44,515 bases of DNA, from the NCBI RefSeq assembly GCF_001646665.1, contig NZ_LWBU01000053.1, positions 50,404-94,918 on the forward strand, in the 5' to 3' direction. Positions 24,170 to 30,760 of the stretch are shown here, one piece after another. Position numbers and translations under genes: made by a program. How positions within the stretch are numbered: position 1 is the stretch's first letter; each line of letters opens with the position of its first letter. The notes under the pieces are model-generated. The model did not search any database. It was not told where the DNA came from and was given only the letters and a program-made list of their open reading frames with translations. Source of the stretch: Streptomyces noursei. Lineage in GTDB: Bacteria; Actinomycetota; Actinomycetes; Streptomycetales; Streptomycetaceae.

Positions 24170-25221
24170 TTCCCGATGGTCCTTCCGCTCGCCTCGTACG
24201 TTCCCGACGCTACCGCGAGCAGCCGGGAGGCCTTCAGTTCCGTCTCGTCCCACTCGCGCTCGGGGTCGGAGCCCCAGGTGATGCCCGCGCCGGTGCCGAA
24301 GCGCAGCACCGCTCCGCCCTCGCGGCGGTCGATCCAGAAGGTGCGTATGCCGACGGCCAGCTCGCCGGTGCGGCGGTCGGCGTCGACCCACCCGATGCCT
24401 CCGCAGTAGGGCCCCCGGGGGGCGTTCTCCAGCGCCTCGATGATCCGCAGGGCGCTGGACTTCGGCGCCCCGGTCACCGAGCCGGGCGGGAAGGTGGCGT
24501 CCAGGAGGTCGCGCCAGCCCGCCCCGGGCGTCAGCTCGCCCCGCACGGTGGAGACGAGGTGCACCAGGCCGGGGTGCGGCTCGACGGCGCAGAGCTCGGG
24601 GACGGTGACGGAGCCGGTGGCGCAGACCCGGCCCAGGTCGTTGCGGACGAGGTCCACGATCATGACGTTCTCGGCGCGGTCCTTGTCCAGGAGGTCCTGG
24701 GCCGTCCTTCCGGTGCCCTTGATGGGGCCGGACTCGACGGTGGCGCCGTCGCGCCGCAGGTACAGCTCGGGCGACGCGGTGGCGATCTCCACCCCGTGGG
24801 CCGGCAGGCGAATCGTTCCGGCATAGGGGGCGGGGTTGCCGCGCGCGAGGAGCGCCGTCAGCGCGTCCACGTCGGCGTCCGGGTCCGTCAGGGGTGCGGA
24901 CAGCACCCGGCACAGGTTCGCCTGGTAGACCTCGCCGGCCGCGATGTGCTCCCGGATCCGCCGTACACCCGCTATGTACGCGGCGCGGTCGAGCGAGGAC
25001 TTCCAGTCACCGGCGGCGGGCCCGCGCCAGGCCCCCGGCACCGGGGCCGGTACCGGGGCGGGACGTACGTCGCCGAAGCGGGCGCAGGTCAGGCGGCCCT
25101 CGAAGTCCGCCGAGACGGCCCAGAAGCCGGACGAATCGAGGGCCTCGGGGTCACGGGTGACATCCCGCAGGTCGGTTGCGACGAGGCCGCCGAAGCGGGC
25201 CAGAGGAGCGAGGTCGTGCAC
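24166..25221 (-). CDS. pabB: Aminodeoxychorismate synthase component I
   Basis: 351 residues, chorismate-binding enzyme. The decisive motif is SGPIKGTGR: the Lys in PIKGT marks PabB, whereas TrpE has PIAGT. Also visible: EVYQANLCRVLSAP, DLVRNDLGRVC and the C-terminal FPPGSVTGAPKSSALRIIEALE and GIGWVDADRRTGELAVGIRTFW segments. It is the short form without the glutaminase domain; PabA must be elsewhere. GTG start at 25221-25219. Forms a two-gene unit with pabC through ATGA. Confidence 0.93.
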   Translation of the reverse strand: MHDLAPLARFGGLVATDLRDVTRDPEALDSSGFWAVSADFEGRLTCARFGDVRPAPVPAPVPGAWRGPAAGDWKSSLDRAAYIAGVRRIREHIAAGEVYQANLCRVLSAPLTDPDADVDALTALLARGNPAPYAGTIRLPAHGVEIATASPELYLRRDGATVESGPIKGTGRTAQDLLDKDRAENVMIVDLVRNDLGRVCATGSVTVPELCAVEPHPGLVHLVSTVRGELTPGAGWRDLLDATFPPGSVTGAPKSSALRIIEALENAPRGPYCGGIGWVDADRRTGELAVGIRTFWIDRREGGAVLRFGTGAGITWGSDPEREWDETELKASRLLAVASGTYEASGRTIGK

Positions 25222-25296
25222 GGATGCGAGTCTATGGCGGTGGCGGGCGGGACGGCGCGGACCGGGGTCGGCGCAGCACGCTGGGCAAACGCGTTT

Positions 25297-25324
25297 TTGT
25301 GCTGGCCCGGGAATCCGCTAGAGT
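25297..25324 (+). promoter_or_regulatory. Candidate promoter of the tRNA cluster
   Basis: TTGTGC (25297-25302) and TAGAGT (25319-25324) are separated by 16 bp, about 43 bp upstream of tRNA-Gly. Fits a HrdB-type promoter; TTTGTG one base earlier would give a 17-bp spacer. Confidence 0.6.
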
Positions 25325-25366
25325 TCAACACGTCGCCGGGACGCGCAAGCGGGCCGGAACCGACAA

Positions 25367-25439
25367 GCGGACGTGGCTCAGTTGGTAGAGCATCACCTTG
25401 CCAAGGTGAGGGTCGCGAGTTCGAATCTCGTCGTCCGCT
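25367..25439 (+). tRNA. tRNA-Gly (GCC)
   Basis: 73 nt. Acceptor GCGGACG with CGTCCGC plus discriminator T; anticodon arm TCACC-TTGCCAA-GGTGA gives GCC; T-loop TTCGAAT. CCA is not encoded. First gene of a five-tRNA cluster. Confidence 0.98.
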
Positions 25440-25475
25440 CGAAGTGGGGGATCCTTCCCGAACCCCTGCACTCCT

Positions 25476-25546
25476 GGTGGAGTGGCCGAGAGGCGAGGCA
25501 ACGGCCTGCAAAGCCGTCTACACGGGTTCAAATCCCGTCTCCACCT
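25476..25546 (+). tRNA. tRNA-Cys (GCA)
   Basis: 71 nt. Acceptor GGTGGAG with CTCCACC plus discriminator T; anticodon arm ACGGC-CTGCAAA-GCCGT gives GCA; T-loop TTCAAAT. The genomic CCA follows at 25547-25549, the only tRNA in the window with an encoded CCA. Confidence 0.97.
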
Positions 25547-25550
25547 CCAA

Positions 25551-25622
25551 GGACGATTAGCTCAGCGGGAGAGCGCTTCCCTGACACGGAAGAGGTCACT
25601 GGTTCAATCCCAGTATCGTCCA
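25551..25622 (+). tRNA. tRNA-Val (GAC), copy 1
   Basis: 72 nt with acceptor GGACGAT/ATCGTCC and discriminator A. Anticodon arm CTTCC-CTGACAC-GGAAG gives GAC. It begins one base after the tRNA-Cys CCA and its trailing A. Same sequence as the third copy. Confidence 0.98.
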
Positions 25623-25641
25623 CTGGATCTTCGGATCCCCC

Positions 25642-25713
25642 GCGCGATTAGCTCAGCGGGAGAGCGCTTCCCTGACACGGAAGAGGTCACTGGTTCAATC
25701 CCAGTATCGCGCA
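25642..25713 (+). tRNA. tRNA-Val (GAC), copy 2, variant acceptor stem
   Basis: 72 nt, identical to the flanking copies except for acceptor stem GCGCGAT/ATCGCGC. Two pairs differ, 2-71 (G-C to C-G) and 3-70 (A-U to G-C), both compensated, so the stem remains fully paired. Anticodon GAC. Confidence 0.98.
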
Positions 25714-25747
25714 CGCAGTGCCCATGATCCACGGATCGTGGTCCCGA

Positions 25748-25819
25748 GGACGATTAGCTCAGCGGGAGAGCGCTTCCCTGACACGGAAGAGGTCACTGGT
25801 TCAATCCCAGTATCGTCCA
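25748..25819 (+). tRNA. tRNA-Val (GAC), copy 3
   Basis: 72 nt, identical to copy 1: acceptor GGACGAT/ATCGTCC, anticodon GAC. Last tRNA before the terminator. Confidence 0.98.
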
Positions 25820-25827
25820 CATGGTCC

Positions 25828-25860
25828 GGAGCCCCGGCCGCGTCTCGCGGCCGGGGCTCC
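25828..25860 (+). terminator. Terminator of the tRNA cluster
   Basis: Arms 25828-25842 and 25846-25860 form a perfect 15-bp stem with a TCT loop, 9 bp after the last tRNA. It also faces the convergent zinc-ribbon gene. Confidence 0.85.
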
Positions 25861-25876
25861 GTCGTCGTCCCTCCGC

Positions 25877-26155
25877 TCAGGAGGAGAACAGCATCCGACC
25901 GAATCCCCGGTGGTGACCGTGGTGCCCGTGGTGCGGTGCGCCCCAGGCGGGCGCGTGCGGGGCCGGAGCGGCCGGGTAGGCCTGCGGGGCCGGCGGCGCG
26001 GGCGGGGCCTGCTGGACCCACTGCGCCTCCAGGCGGGTCAGGGCCTCCAGCTCGCCGTAGTCGAGGAAGATCCCCCGGCAGCCGCTGCACTGCTCGATCT
26101 GGACGCCGTTGCGGTTGTAGGTGTGCATGGGCGCGTGGCACTTGGGACACTGCAT
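25877..26155 (-). CDS. Zinc-ribbon protein (zf-TFIIB type) with disordered tail
   Basis: 92 residues. MQCPKCHAPMHTYNRNGVQIE then CSGCRGIFLDYGELEALTRLE is the TFIIB-like zinc ribbon with two CxxC knuckles (Cys3/Cys6, Cys24/Cys27) and the typical GIFLDYGELE helix. The remainder is a Pro/Ala linker and a His-rich patch (HHGHHGHHRG) that may bind metal, ending FGRMLFSS. ATG 26155 is chosen because it opens directly at the ribbon, as usual for this family. Function unknown. It follows the convergent tRNA cluster and lies 40 bp downstream of the kinase-like gene. Confidence 0.88.
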   Translation of the reverse strand: MQCPKCHAPMHTYNRNGVQIEQCSGCRGIFLDYGELEALTRLEAQWVQQAPPAPPAPQAYPAAPAPHAPAWGAPHHGHHGHHRGFGRMLFSS

Positions 26156-26195
26156 GCTCGGCTCAACTCCTCGCCGTACGAATGGTGTCCTCACC

Positions 26196-27158
26196 CTACG
26201 ACGGACCAAGGGCGTCCAACTCAGCCGGGAGTGTCGCAATTCGGGCACAGGCGTCGACGACGCTCAGCTCGACGTCGTCCAAGTCCCGCTGCTCGGCGGC
26301 GCTCTTGACGATCGCGAGAGCCGCCGTCTGCACCGTCAGCGCGCGGGCCGGCACGTCGAGCCCGGGCCACGGGTCGCCGTCGGCCGGTACGGCCGGTCCG
26401 CCCGCCTCCCGGTAGGCGCCGAGGAACCGGCCCCACACGTCGGGCGCCAGCAGTCCGGCCGCGTACCAGGCGGCGGGCCGGGCCAGGTCCCAGGCCGGGA
26501 CCCCCAGACCGAGGTCGTCGACGTCGATCAGCAGCCACGCGCCGCCCACGGCCGGGTGGCGGACCAGCTGGCCCAGATGCAGGTCGCCGTGGCAGACCGT
26601 GCCCCCGCCGAGCATCGGCGCCTCGTCCCTCGCCCACGCCGGCAGGCCGCGCCAGGCGGCGCGCACCGGCCCGGCGGCGGGGTGCGGCCCGGCCGCCGCC
26701 ATCCGCGCCACCGCCCGCGCCGCCTTGGCGGGACCGCGCATCGCCGGCAGCGGGCCGGGCAGCTCACCGGGCGGTACGCGGTGGAGCCGGGCGAGCAGGA
26801 CGGCCGCCTCCTCCCACGGCGCGGCCTCCGGATCGCCGGGGTCGACGGGGCTGCCGTACGGCCAGGCGCTCACCGGGCGGCCGGCCGCCTCCTGCACGGT
26901 CGCCGGCAGGGGCGGCAGGACGATGCCCGCCAGGCGCGGGTGGGCGGCCGCGGCGAGCCGGGCACGGTGGGCGGCGGCCTCGGTGTCCGGGGCGTGCGCC
27001 TTGGCCACGGCGTCGCCGTGCCGCACCACGGTGCCGTCGGGACGGTCCGCGAGGACGGCGCCGGAGCCGCCGCAGGCGCGGCAGGGCGCCCCGGCGTGGG
27101 CGGCCCGCCGGGCCACGACGTCGAGCTCCCGCACGAGGGCGTCGTTCTGCTGCTGCAC
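26196..27158 (-). CDS. Aminoglycoside phosphotransferase (APH)-like kinase
   Basis: 320 residues. The APH catalytic loop is CHGDLHLGQLV (Brenner-type HGDxxxxN variant, ending in Gln) and the metal-binding loop is IDVDDLGLGVPAWDLA. The N-terminus has an unusual CRACGGSG motif (about residues 26-33), a single CxxCxGxG half-repeat like DnaJ zinc motifs. Substrate unknown: resistance is only one option, and metabolite or choline-like kinases share the fold. The C-terminal RDLDDVELSVVDACARIATLP stretch looks conserved and helical. GTG start 27158-27156. Upstream lies an 835-bp gene-free stretch. Confidence 0.85.
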   Translation of the reverse strand: MQQQNDALVRELDVVARRAAHAGAPCRACGGSGAVLADRPDGTVVRHGDAVAKAHAPDTEAAAHRARLAAAAHPRLAGIVLPPLPATVQEAAGRPVSAWPYGSPVDPGDPEAAPWEEAAVLLARLHRVPPGELPGPLPAMRGPAKAARAVARMAAAGPHPAAGPVRAAWRGLPAWARDEAPMLGGGTVCHGDLHLGQLVRHPAVGGAWLLIDVDDLGLGVPAWDLARPAAWYAAGLLAPDVWGRFLGAYREAGGPAVPADGDPWPGLDVPARALTVQTAALAIVKSAAEQRDLDDVELSVVDACARIATLPAELDALGPS

Positions 27159-27400
27159 CCCCCGACCCTACGGGCCCGCGCCGCCCGCGCACGACCGCCT
27201 GCCGCACCGGGGCGCGGTGCGGTGCGGTTCGGTGCGCCCTGCGGGCCGGGCCGGGTGTCCGTTGCCGCCGGTGGGCCGGGGCGAGGCGCCGTCGCGCGGT
27301 TCCGCCCTGTGCGGTGCGGCCCCCTTGCGACTGGTTCCTGGGGGTCCGGCGACCGGCCTGCTTGCGGTTCGTCCGCCAGCGGTGCCTGTTCGGCGGTGGT

Positions 27401-27515
27401 GGGGTGTGGCCCCTCCGGGCTCACCTCCTCGGGGCCGGCGGCCCTGGGCCAGATGTAAGGGAGCCCGCCCCTTGCCGCCAACCCCTGCGGGGGCGACCCT
27501 GCACGGCCCCACCCC
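27401..27515 (-). repeat. Dispersed structured repeat, copy A
   Basis: Read on the minus strand, the unit opens GGGGTGGGGCCGTGCAGGG, continues with CGCCCCCGCAG, has a variable centre flanked by GGTTGGCGGC and GCCGCCGGCC, then GAGGAGGTGAGCCCGGAG and closes GGGGCCACACCCC. The ends are imperfect inverted repeats (about 10 of 11 pairs) and the centre has its own stem, so the whole can fold as nested hairpins. The same two boxes occur in copies B and C. Confidence 0.75.
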
Positions 27516-27650
27516 GGGCCGTACGCCGTCTGCAGGCCGGTGGGCACGGCTCTGCCTCGGGCCGTCGCTCGTGTGCGGGCCGGTAGGGCATGGCCTGGTA
27601 CCGGCGCGTAGGCGGTTGCCGGACGGGTGACGGGTGTTCCCGGACTCGGC

Positions 27651-27764
27651 GAGGAGGGGCCGTGCAGGGTCGCCCCCGCAGCGGATTGGCGGCGAGTGAC
27701 GGTCACTGGACCGGCTGGGCGCCCCGCCAACCGCGAGGAGGTGAGCCCGGAGGGGCCCGCCCCA
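27651..27764 (+). repeat. Dispersed structured repeat, copy B
   Basis: Left box GGGGCCGTGCAGGGTCG to CCCCCGCAG at 27656-27681; right box GAGGAGGTGAGCCCGGAG followed by GGGGCC and CGCCCC at 27735-27763. The variable centre differs from A and C but keeps a stem (TTGGCGG with CCGCCAA). Opposite orientation to copy A, 135 bp away. The left terminal GGGGTG present in A and C is replaced by GCGAGGA. Confidence 0.75.
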
Positions 27765-27872
27765 GACCCACCGGCAGCAACCGATACGTGGCCACGGCCG
27801 GGAAGCCGAGGGCCGGGCTCGGAGGGGCCGGGCATCGCCACCACCGGGCAGGCACCGTACCGGGGCGGAGAA

Positions 27873-27910
27873 AGCGGTGGCCGGCAGCTCCCCAGCTGCC
27901 GGCCACCGCT
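27873..27910. terminator. Perfect 17-bp hairpin
   Basis: Arms 27873-27889 and 27894-27910 are exact complements around loop CCCC. It is well placed to end transcription of the small membrane protein gene (minus, stop at 27994) and isolates the repeat region. Confidence 0.8.
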
Positions 27911-27955
27911 GCCGTCCGCCGCACCCCCGTCCCCACGGGGTTGTTGGCCGGATGT

Positions 27956-27987
27956 CCCCGACCCGGGCCGCTCTCCCGGGTCCGGGG
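27956..27987 (-). terminator. Terminator of the small membrane protein gene
   Basis: Arms 27956-27967 and 27975-27987 pair over 12 bp with one bulged base and a 7-nt loop, 6 bp after the stop codon of the gene at 27994-28200. Confidence 0.7.
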
Positions 27988-27993
27988 CGCCGC

Positions 27994-28200
27994 TCAGCGC
28001 CCCAGCATCACGCCCACGGACGACGCCTGTGTGACCACCGCGTCCCAGCCGCCGAAGGCGACGACCAGGAGGGCGGCCAGCGGGAGGACCATCGCCGTCG
28101 CCACCAGGGGGTGACGCCGACCGGACGGGCGGTCGCCGAACGAGGCGTACGCCTTGCGTCCCTGCGTGCGGATCACCGTCCGCGTTGCCGTGTCCGCCAT
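27994..28200 (-). CDS. Small membrane protein (68 aa), divergent from the Ser/Thr kinase
   Basis: 68 residues: a basic hydrophilic N-terminus (about 1-30, RTQGRKAYASFGDRPSGRR) and one hydrophobic helix, LVATAMVLPLAALLVVAFGG (about 32-51), ending VTQASSVGVMLGR. ATG 28200 has an excellent ribosome binding site, GAGAAGGA. A long leader (start codon to the TAATGT -10-like box at about 28283-28278) contains the 12-bp inverted repeat at 28226-28271. The pairing with a divergent Ser/Thr kinase gene is conserved in Streptomyces from memory (SCO1550/SCO1551). Function unknown. Confidence 0.8.
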   Translation of the reverse strand: MADTATRTVIRTQGRKAYASFGDRPSGRRHPLVATAMVLPLAALLVVAFGGWDAVVTQASSVGVMLGR

Positions 28201-28674
28201 GGTTCCTTCTCCCGTCGATTCCGACAGCGGCGGGTGCTGGACCTCGGGGGACGAGTGCTGCACCCGCCGCTTGACCTCAACATTAGGGAAGCGGCGGGCC
28301 GGGCACGTCATGCCCGCGTACCCTTTGCCGGGCCTCCCGGAGGATGAGCCGCCGGCCGGTGGCGTACTCCCCTGGTTGGAGACGGTCCACCGGAGGTCAG
28401 GGGTCTTCCGGAGGGGCCGCCGGGGCCGGGTGACGTCCCTCACGTCCGGTCCGTCCTTCCGTACGGTCCGTCACCCCGTGGGGTCAACGCCCTTGACGGC
28501 GGCGGTCATTGGGGCGACGACCCGTTCCGGGGCCCCCGGGGGCACCGACAATCGATCGGCCCGCGAGGGCGCGGCCTATGAGCGCGCCGGGGCGCGGGTA
28601 CGTAAGCTGTGCCACGTCAAACGGACACCGGTGCAGCGAGGGTGGGGCCTCCCCACCGTAGGTAGGGGACGGAC
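28201..28674. other. 474-bp divergent intergenic region
   Basis: Contains the leader inverted repeat at 28226-28271, the near-palindrome TTGACCTCAA at 28271-28280 and, on the plus strand, the 5' region of the kinase gene with no clear -35/-10 pair. No coding frame is convincing in the remainder. Confidence 0.6.
28226..28271 (-). repeat. 12-bp perfect inverted repeat in the leader of the small membrane protein gene
   Basis: AGCGGCGGGTGC (28226-28237) and GCACCCGCCGCT (28260-28271) are exact complements separated by 22 nt. It lies 26 bp upstream of the start codon and just downstream of a TAATGT hexamer, so it would form in the mRNA 5' leader or serve as an operator. Confidence 0.65.
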
Positions 28675-29859
28675 ATGGCGATGATGCGGCTCCGGCGCGA
28701 GGATCCGCGTGTCGTCGGCTCATTCAGGCTCCACCGGCGGCTCGGCGCGGGCGGCATGGGGGTCGTGTACCTCGGGTCCGACCGGCGCGGCCAGCGGGTG
28801 GCGCTGAAGGTGATCCGGCCGGATCTCGCCGAGGACCAGGAGTTCAGGTCGCGCTTCGCGCGCGAGGTGTCGGCCGCGCGGCGGATCCGCGGCGGGTGCA
28901 CGGCCCGGCTGGTCGCGGCTGATCTGGAGGCGGACCGGCCCTGGTTCGCGACGCAGTACGTGCCCGGTCCTTCCCTGCACGACAAGGTCGCCGAGGAGGG
29001 TCCGCTGTCGGCGGCGGACGTGGCGGCCATCGGTGCGGCGCTCTCCGAGGGGCTGGTCGCGGTCCACGAGGCCGGGGTGGTCCACCGGGACCTGAAGCCG
29101 TCGAACATCCTCCTGTCGCCCAAGGGCCCCCGGATCATCGACTTCGGTATCGCCTGGGCGACCGGCGCGTCGACGCTCACGCACGTCGGTACGGCGGTGG
29201 GCTCGCCGGGCTTCCTCGCGCCGGAGCAGGTGCGGGGCGCGGCGGTGACGCCGGCGACGGACGTCTTCGCGCTGGGGGCGACCCTGGCGTACGCGGCGAT
29301 GGCGGACTCGCCCTTCGGGCACGGAAGTTCCGAGGTGATGCTGTACCGGGTGGTGCACGAGGAGCCGCAGCTGCACGGTGTGCCGGACGCGCTCGCGCCG
29401 CTCGTGCGGGCCTGTCTGGCCAAGGACCCGGAGGAACGTCCCAGCACCCTGCAACTGTCCATGCGGCTGAAGGAGATCGCCGCCCGTGAGGCGCAGGGGC
29501 TGTCCGACGTCCGGGCGTCGGCGCCCCGGCCGTCCGGGAGGGCCGTGGACGAGCGGCCCACGGGACGGCTGACCGAGCGGTACACGGAGCGCAGCACGCA
29601 GGGGCGGGTCCAGCGGACGCCCGCGCCCGGCGCGCGGGGCGCGCAGCCGCCGCGTGTCTCGTCACCGCGCAACCCGGCACGCCCGCCGTCGCGGACGGGC
29701 GGCGGCCGGACGGCGTCGAGGCCCGGGGTCCGCACCGGAGCGGGTGGCTCGCGCAGGCCCGCGAACCCCCGGCTGCTGCGGCAGCGGATCTTCGTGTTCG
29801 TGGTGGTGACCCTGATCGTGCTGCTGGGCATCGCGGCCGCGCAGGGCCTTCAGGGCTGA
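28675..29859 (+). CDS. Membrane-anchored Hanks-type Ser/Thr protein kinase
   Basis: 394 residues. Kinase domain at about 16-275: glycine loop LGAGGMGVVYLG, VALKVI (Lys45), catalytic HRDLKPSN (Asp139), DFG (156-158), APE as LAPEQ. Then an Arg/Pro/Gly-rich linker of about 95 residues with tandem GRLTERYTERSTQGR character, one transmembrane helix (about 372-389) and only about five residues outside. There are no PASTA or other sensor domains, so it cannot sense outside signals by itself. ATG 28675; MMRLR at 28681 is an alternative. It diverges from the small membrane protein gene and ends at a hairpin shared with the methyltransferase gene. Confidence 0.94.
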   Translation: MAMMRLRREDPRVVGSFRLHRRLGAGGMGVVYLGSDRRGQRVALKVIRPDLAEDQEFRSRFAREVSAARRIRGGCTARLVAADLEADRPWFATQYVPGPSLHDKVAEEGPLSAADVAAIGAALSEGLVAVHEAGVVHRDLKPSNILLSPKGPRIIDFGIAWATGASTLTHVGTAVGSPGFLAPEQVRGAAVTPATDVFALGATLAYAAMADSPFGHGSSEVMLYRVVHEEPQLHGVPDALAPLVRACLAKDPEERPSTLQLSMRLKEIAAREAQGLSDVRASAPRPSGRAVDERPTGRLTERYTERSTQGRVQRTPAPGARGAQPPRVSSPRNPARPPSRTGGGRTASRPGVRTGAGGSRRPANPRLLRQRIFVFVVVTLIVLLGIAAAQGLQG

Positions 29860-29867
29860 CGGTGCCC

Positions 29868-29895
29868 CGCCTTCCGGGCCCGGGTCCGGAAGGCG
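29868..29895. terminator. Hairpin between convergent kinase and methyltransferase genes
   Basis: CGCCTTCCGG (29868-29877) and CCGGAAGGCG (29886-29895) form a 10-bp perfect stem with an 8-nt loop, filling the 43-bp gap between the two stop codons. Confidence 0.75.
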
Positions 29896-29902
29896 CGGCC
29901 GG

Positions 29903-30721
29903 TCAGGACTCCGGGCGTCCGGTGGCCACCGCGTAGAAGGCGACGGCGGCCGCGGCTCCCACGTTGAGCGAGTCGACGCCGTGGGCCATCGGGATGCGGA
30001 CCCACTCGTCGGCCGCCCTCAGTGCCTTGGTGGTGAGGCCGTCGCCCTCCGCGCCCAGCATCAGGGCGACCCGCTCCAGGCGGTGCGGGGCGGCCTCGTC
30101 GATGCCGGTGGCCTTCTCGTGGGGTGTCAGGGCGAGCAGCCGGAAGCCCGCGTCCCGCACCGCGTCCAGCCCGCGGGGCCAGGTGTCGAGGCGGGCGTAC
30201 GGGACGGAGAAGACGGCGCCCATGGAGACCTTCACCGACCGGCGGTACAGCGGGTCGGCGCAGTCCGGCGACAGCAGGACGGCGTCCATGCCGAGGGCGG
30301 CGGCGCTGCGGAAGATGGCGCCGATGTTGGTGTGGTCGTTGACGCCCTCCATGACGACCACCCGGCGGGCGCCGGTGAGCAGTTCGTCCGCCGCGGGCAG
30401 CGGCTTGCGCTGCATCGAGGCGAGGGCGCCCCGGTGCACGTGGTAGCCGGTGACGCGTTCGGCGAGGTCCGGCGCCACGGTGTAGACGGGCGCCGGGACC
30501 TCGTCGATGACGTCCCGCATGGTGTCGACCCACTTGGCGGACAGCAGCATGGAGCGCATCGCGTACCCGGCCTGCAGGGCGCGGCGGATGACCTTCTCGC
30601 CCTCGGCGATGAACAGGCCCTCGGCGGGCTCGCGCCTGCGGCGCAGTTCGACGTCGGTCAGACCGGTGTAGTCGTGCAGGCGCGGGTCGTCGGGGTCGTC
30701 GATGGTGAGGAGTTCGGCCAC
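29903..30721 (-). CDS. TrmH/SpoU family RNA 2'-O-methyltransferase
   Basis: 272 residues. All three SPOUT motifs are present: motif 1 EGVNDHTNIGAIFRSAAALG, motif 2 MLGAEGDGLT, motif 3 IPMAHGVDSLNVGAAAAVAFY, which build the knotted SAM site. An N-terminal substrate-binding region (EGLFIAEGEKVIRRALQAG) is of the type found in rRNA methyltransferases. Whether the target is rRNA or tRNA cannot be read; no thiostrepton cluster is near, so a housekeeping role is likelier than resistance. GTG start 30721-30719. It lies 39 bp downstream of the siroheme synthase gene. Confidence 0.93.
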   Translation of the reverse strand: MAELLTIDDPDDPRLHDYTGLTDVELRRRREPAEGLFIAEGEKVIRRALQAGYAMRSMLLSAKWVDTMRDVIDEVPAPVYTVAPDLAERVTGYHVHRGALASMQRKPLPAADELLTGARRVVVMEGVNDHTNIGAIFRSAAALGMDAVLLSPDCADPLYRRSVKVSMGAVFSVPYARLDTWPRGLDAVRDAGFRLLALTPHEKATGIDEAAPHRLERVALMLGAEGDGLTTKALRAADEWVRIPMAHGVDSLNVGAAAAVAFYAVATGRPES

Positions 30722-30760
30722 GGGGTGGTTCGCCTTGTCGGTGTGGGGATGCCGGCGGGG

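Larger units (their letters stand above)
27159..27993. other. 835-bp gene-free region with two inverted copies of a dispersed repeat
   Basis: No reading frame here has coding character; apparent frames overlap on both strands and contain no recognisable protein. The region holds two copies of a roughly 115-bp structured repeat, head to head (27401-27515 minus, 27651-27764 plus), a 17-bp perfect hairpin (27873-27910) and a second hairpin (27956-27987). The spacer between the repeats (27516-27650) and 27159-27400 are very GC-rich and G/C-skewed but show no further clear signal. Confidence 0.75.

Noticed and set aside
25367..25819. Integration site of a mobile element in the tRNA cluster
   Set aside because: No duplicated tRNA 3' end, integrase or atypical segment was found next to the cluster; the three valine tRNAs are complete genes.
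27159..27990. Several overlapping open frames on both strands in the repeat region
   Set aside because: All are Pro/Gly/Arg-rich, change frame across the repeat boxes and lack ribosome binding sites; the DNA repeat accounts for their similarity to each other.
27159..27993. CRISPR array
   Set aside because: Only two copies of a 115-bp unit in opposite orientation, no short regular repeats with unique spacers and no cas genes.
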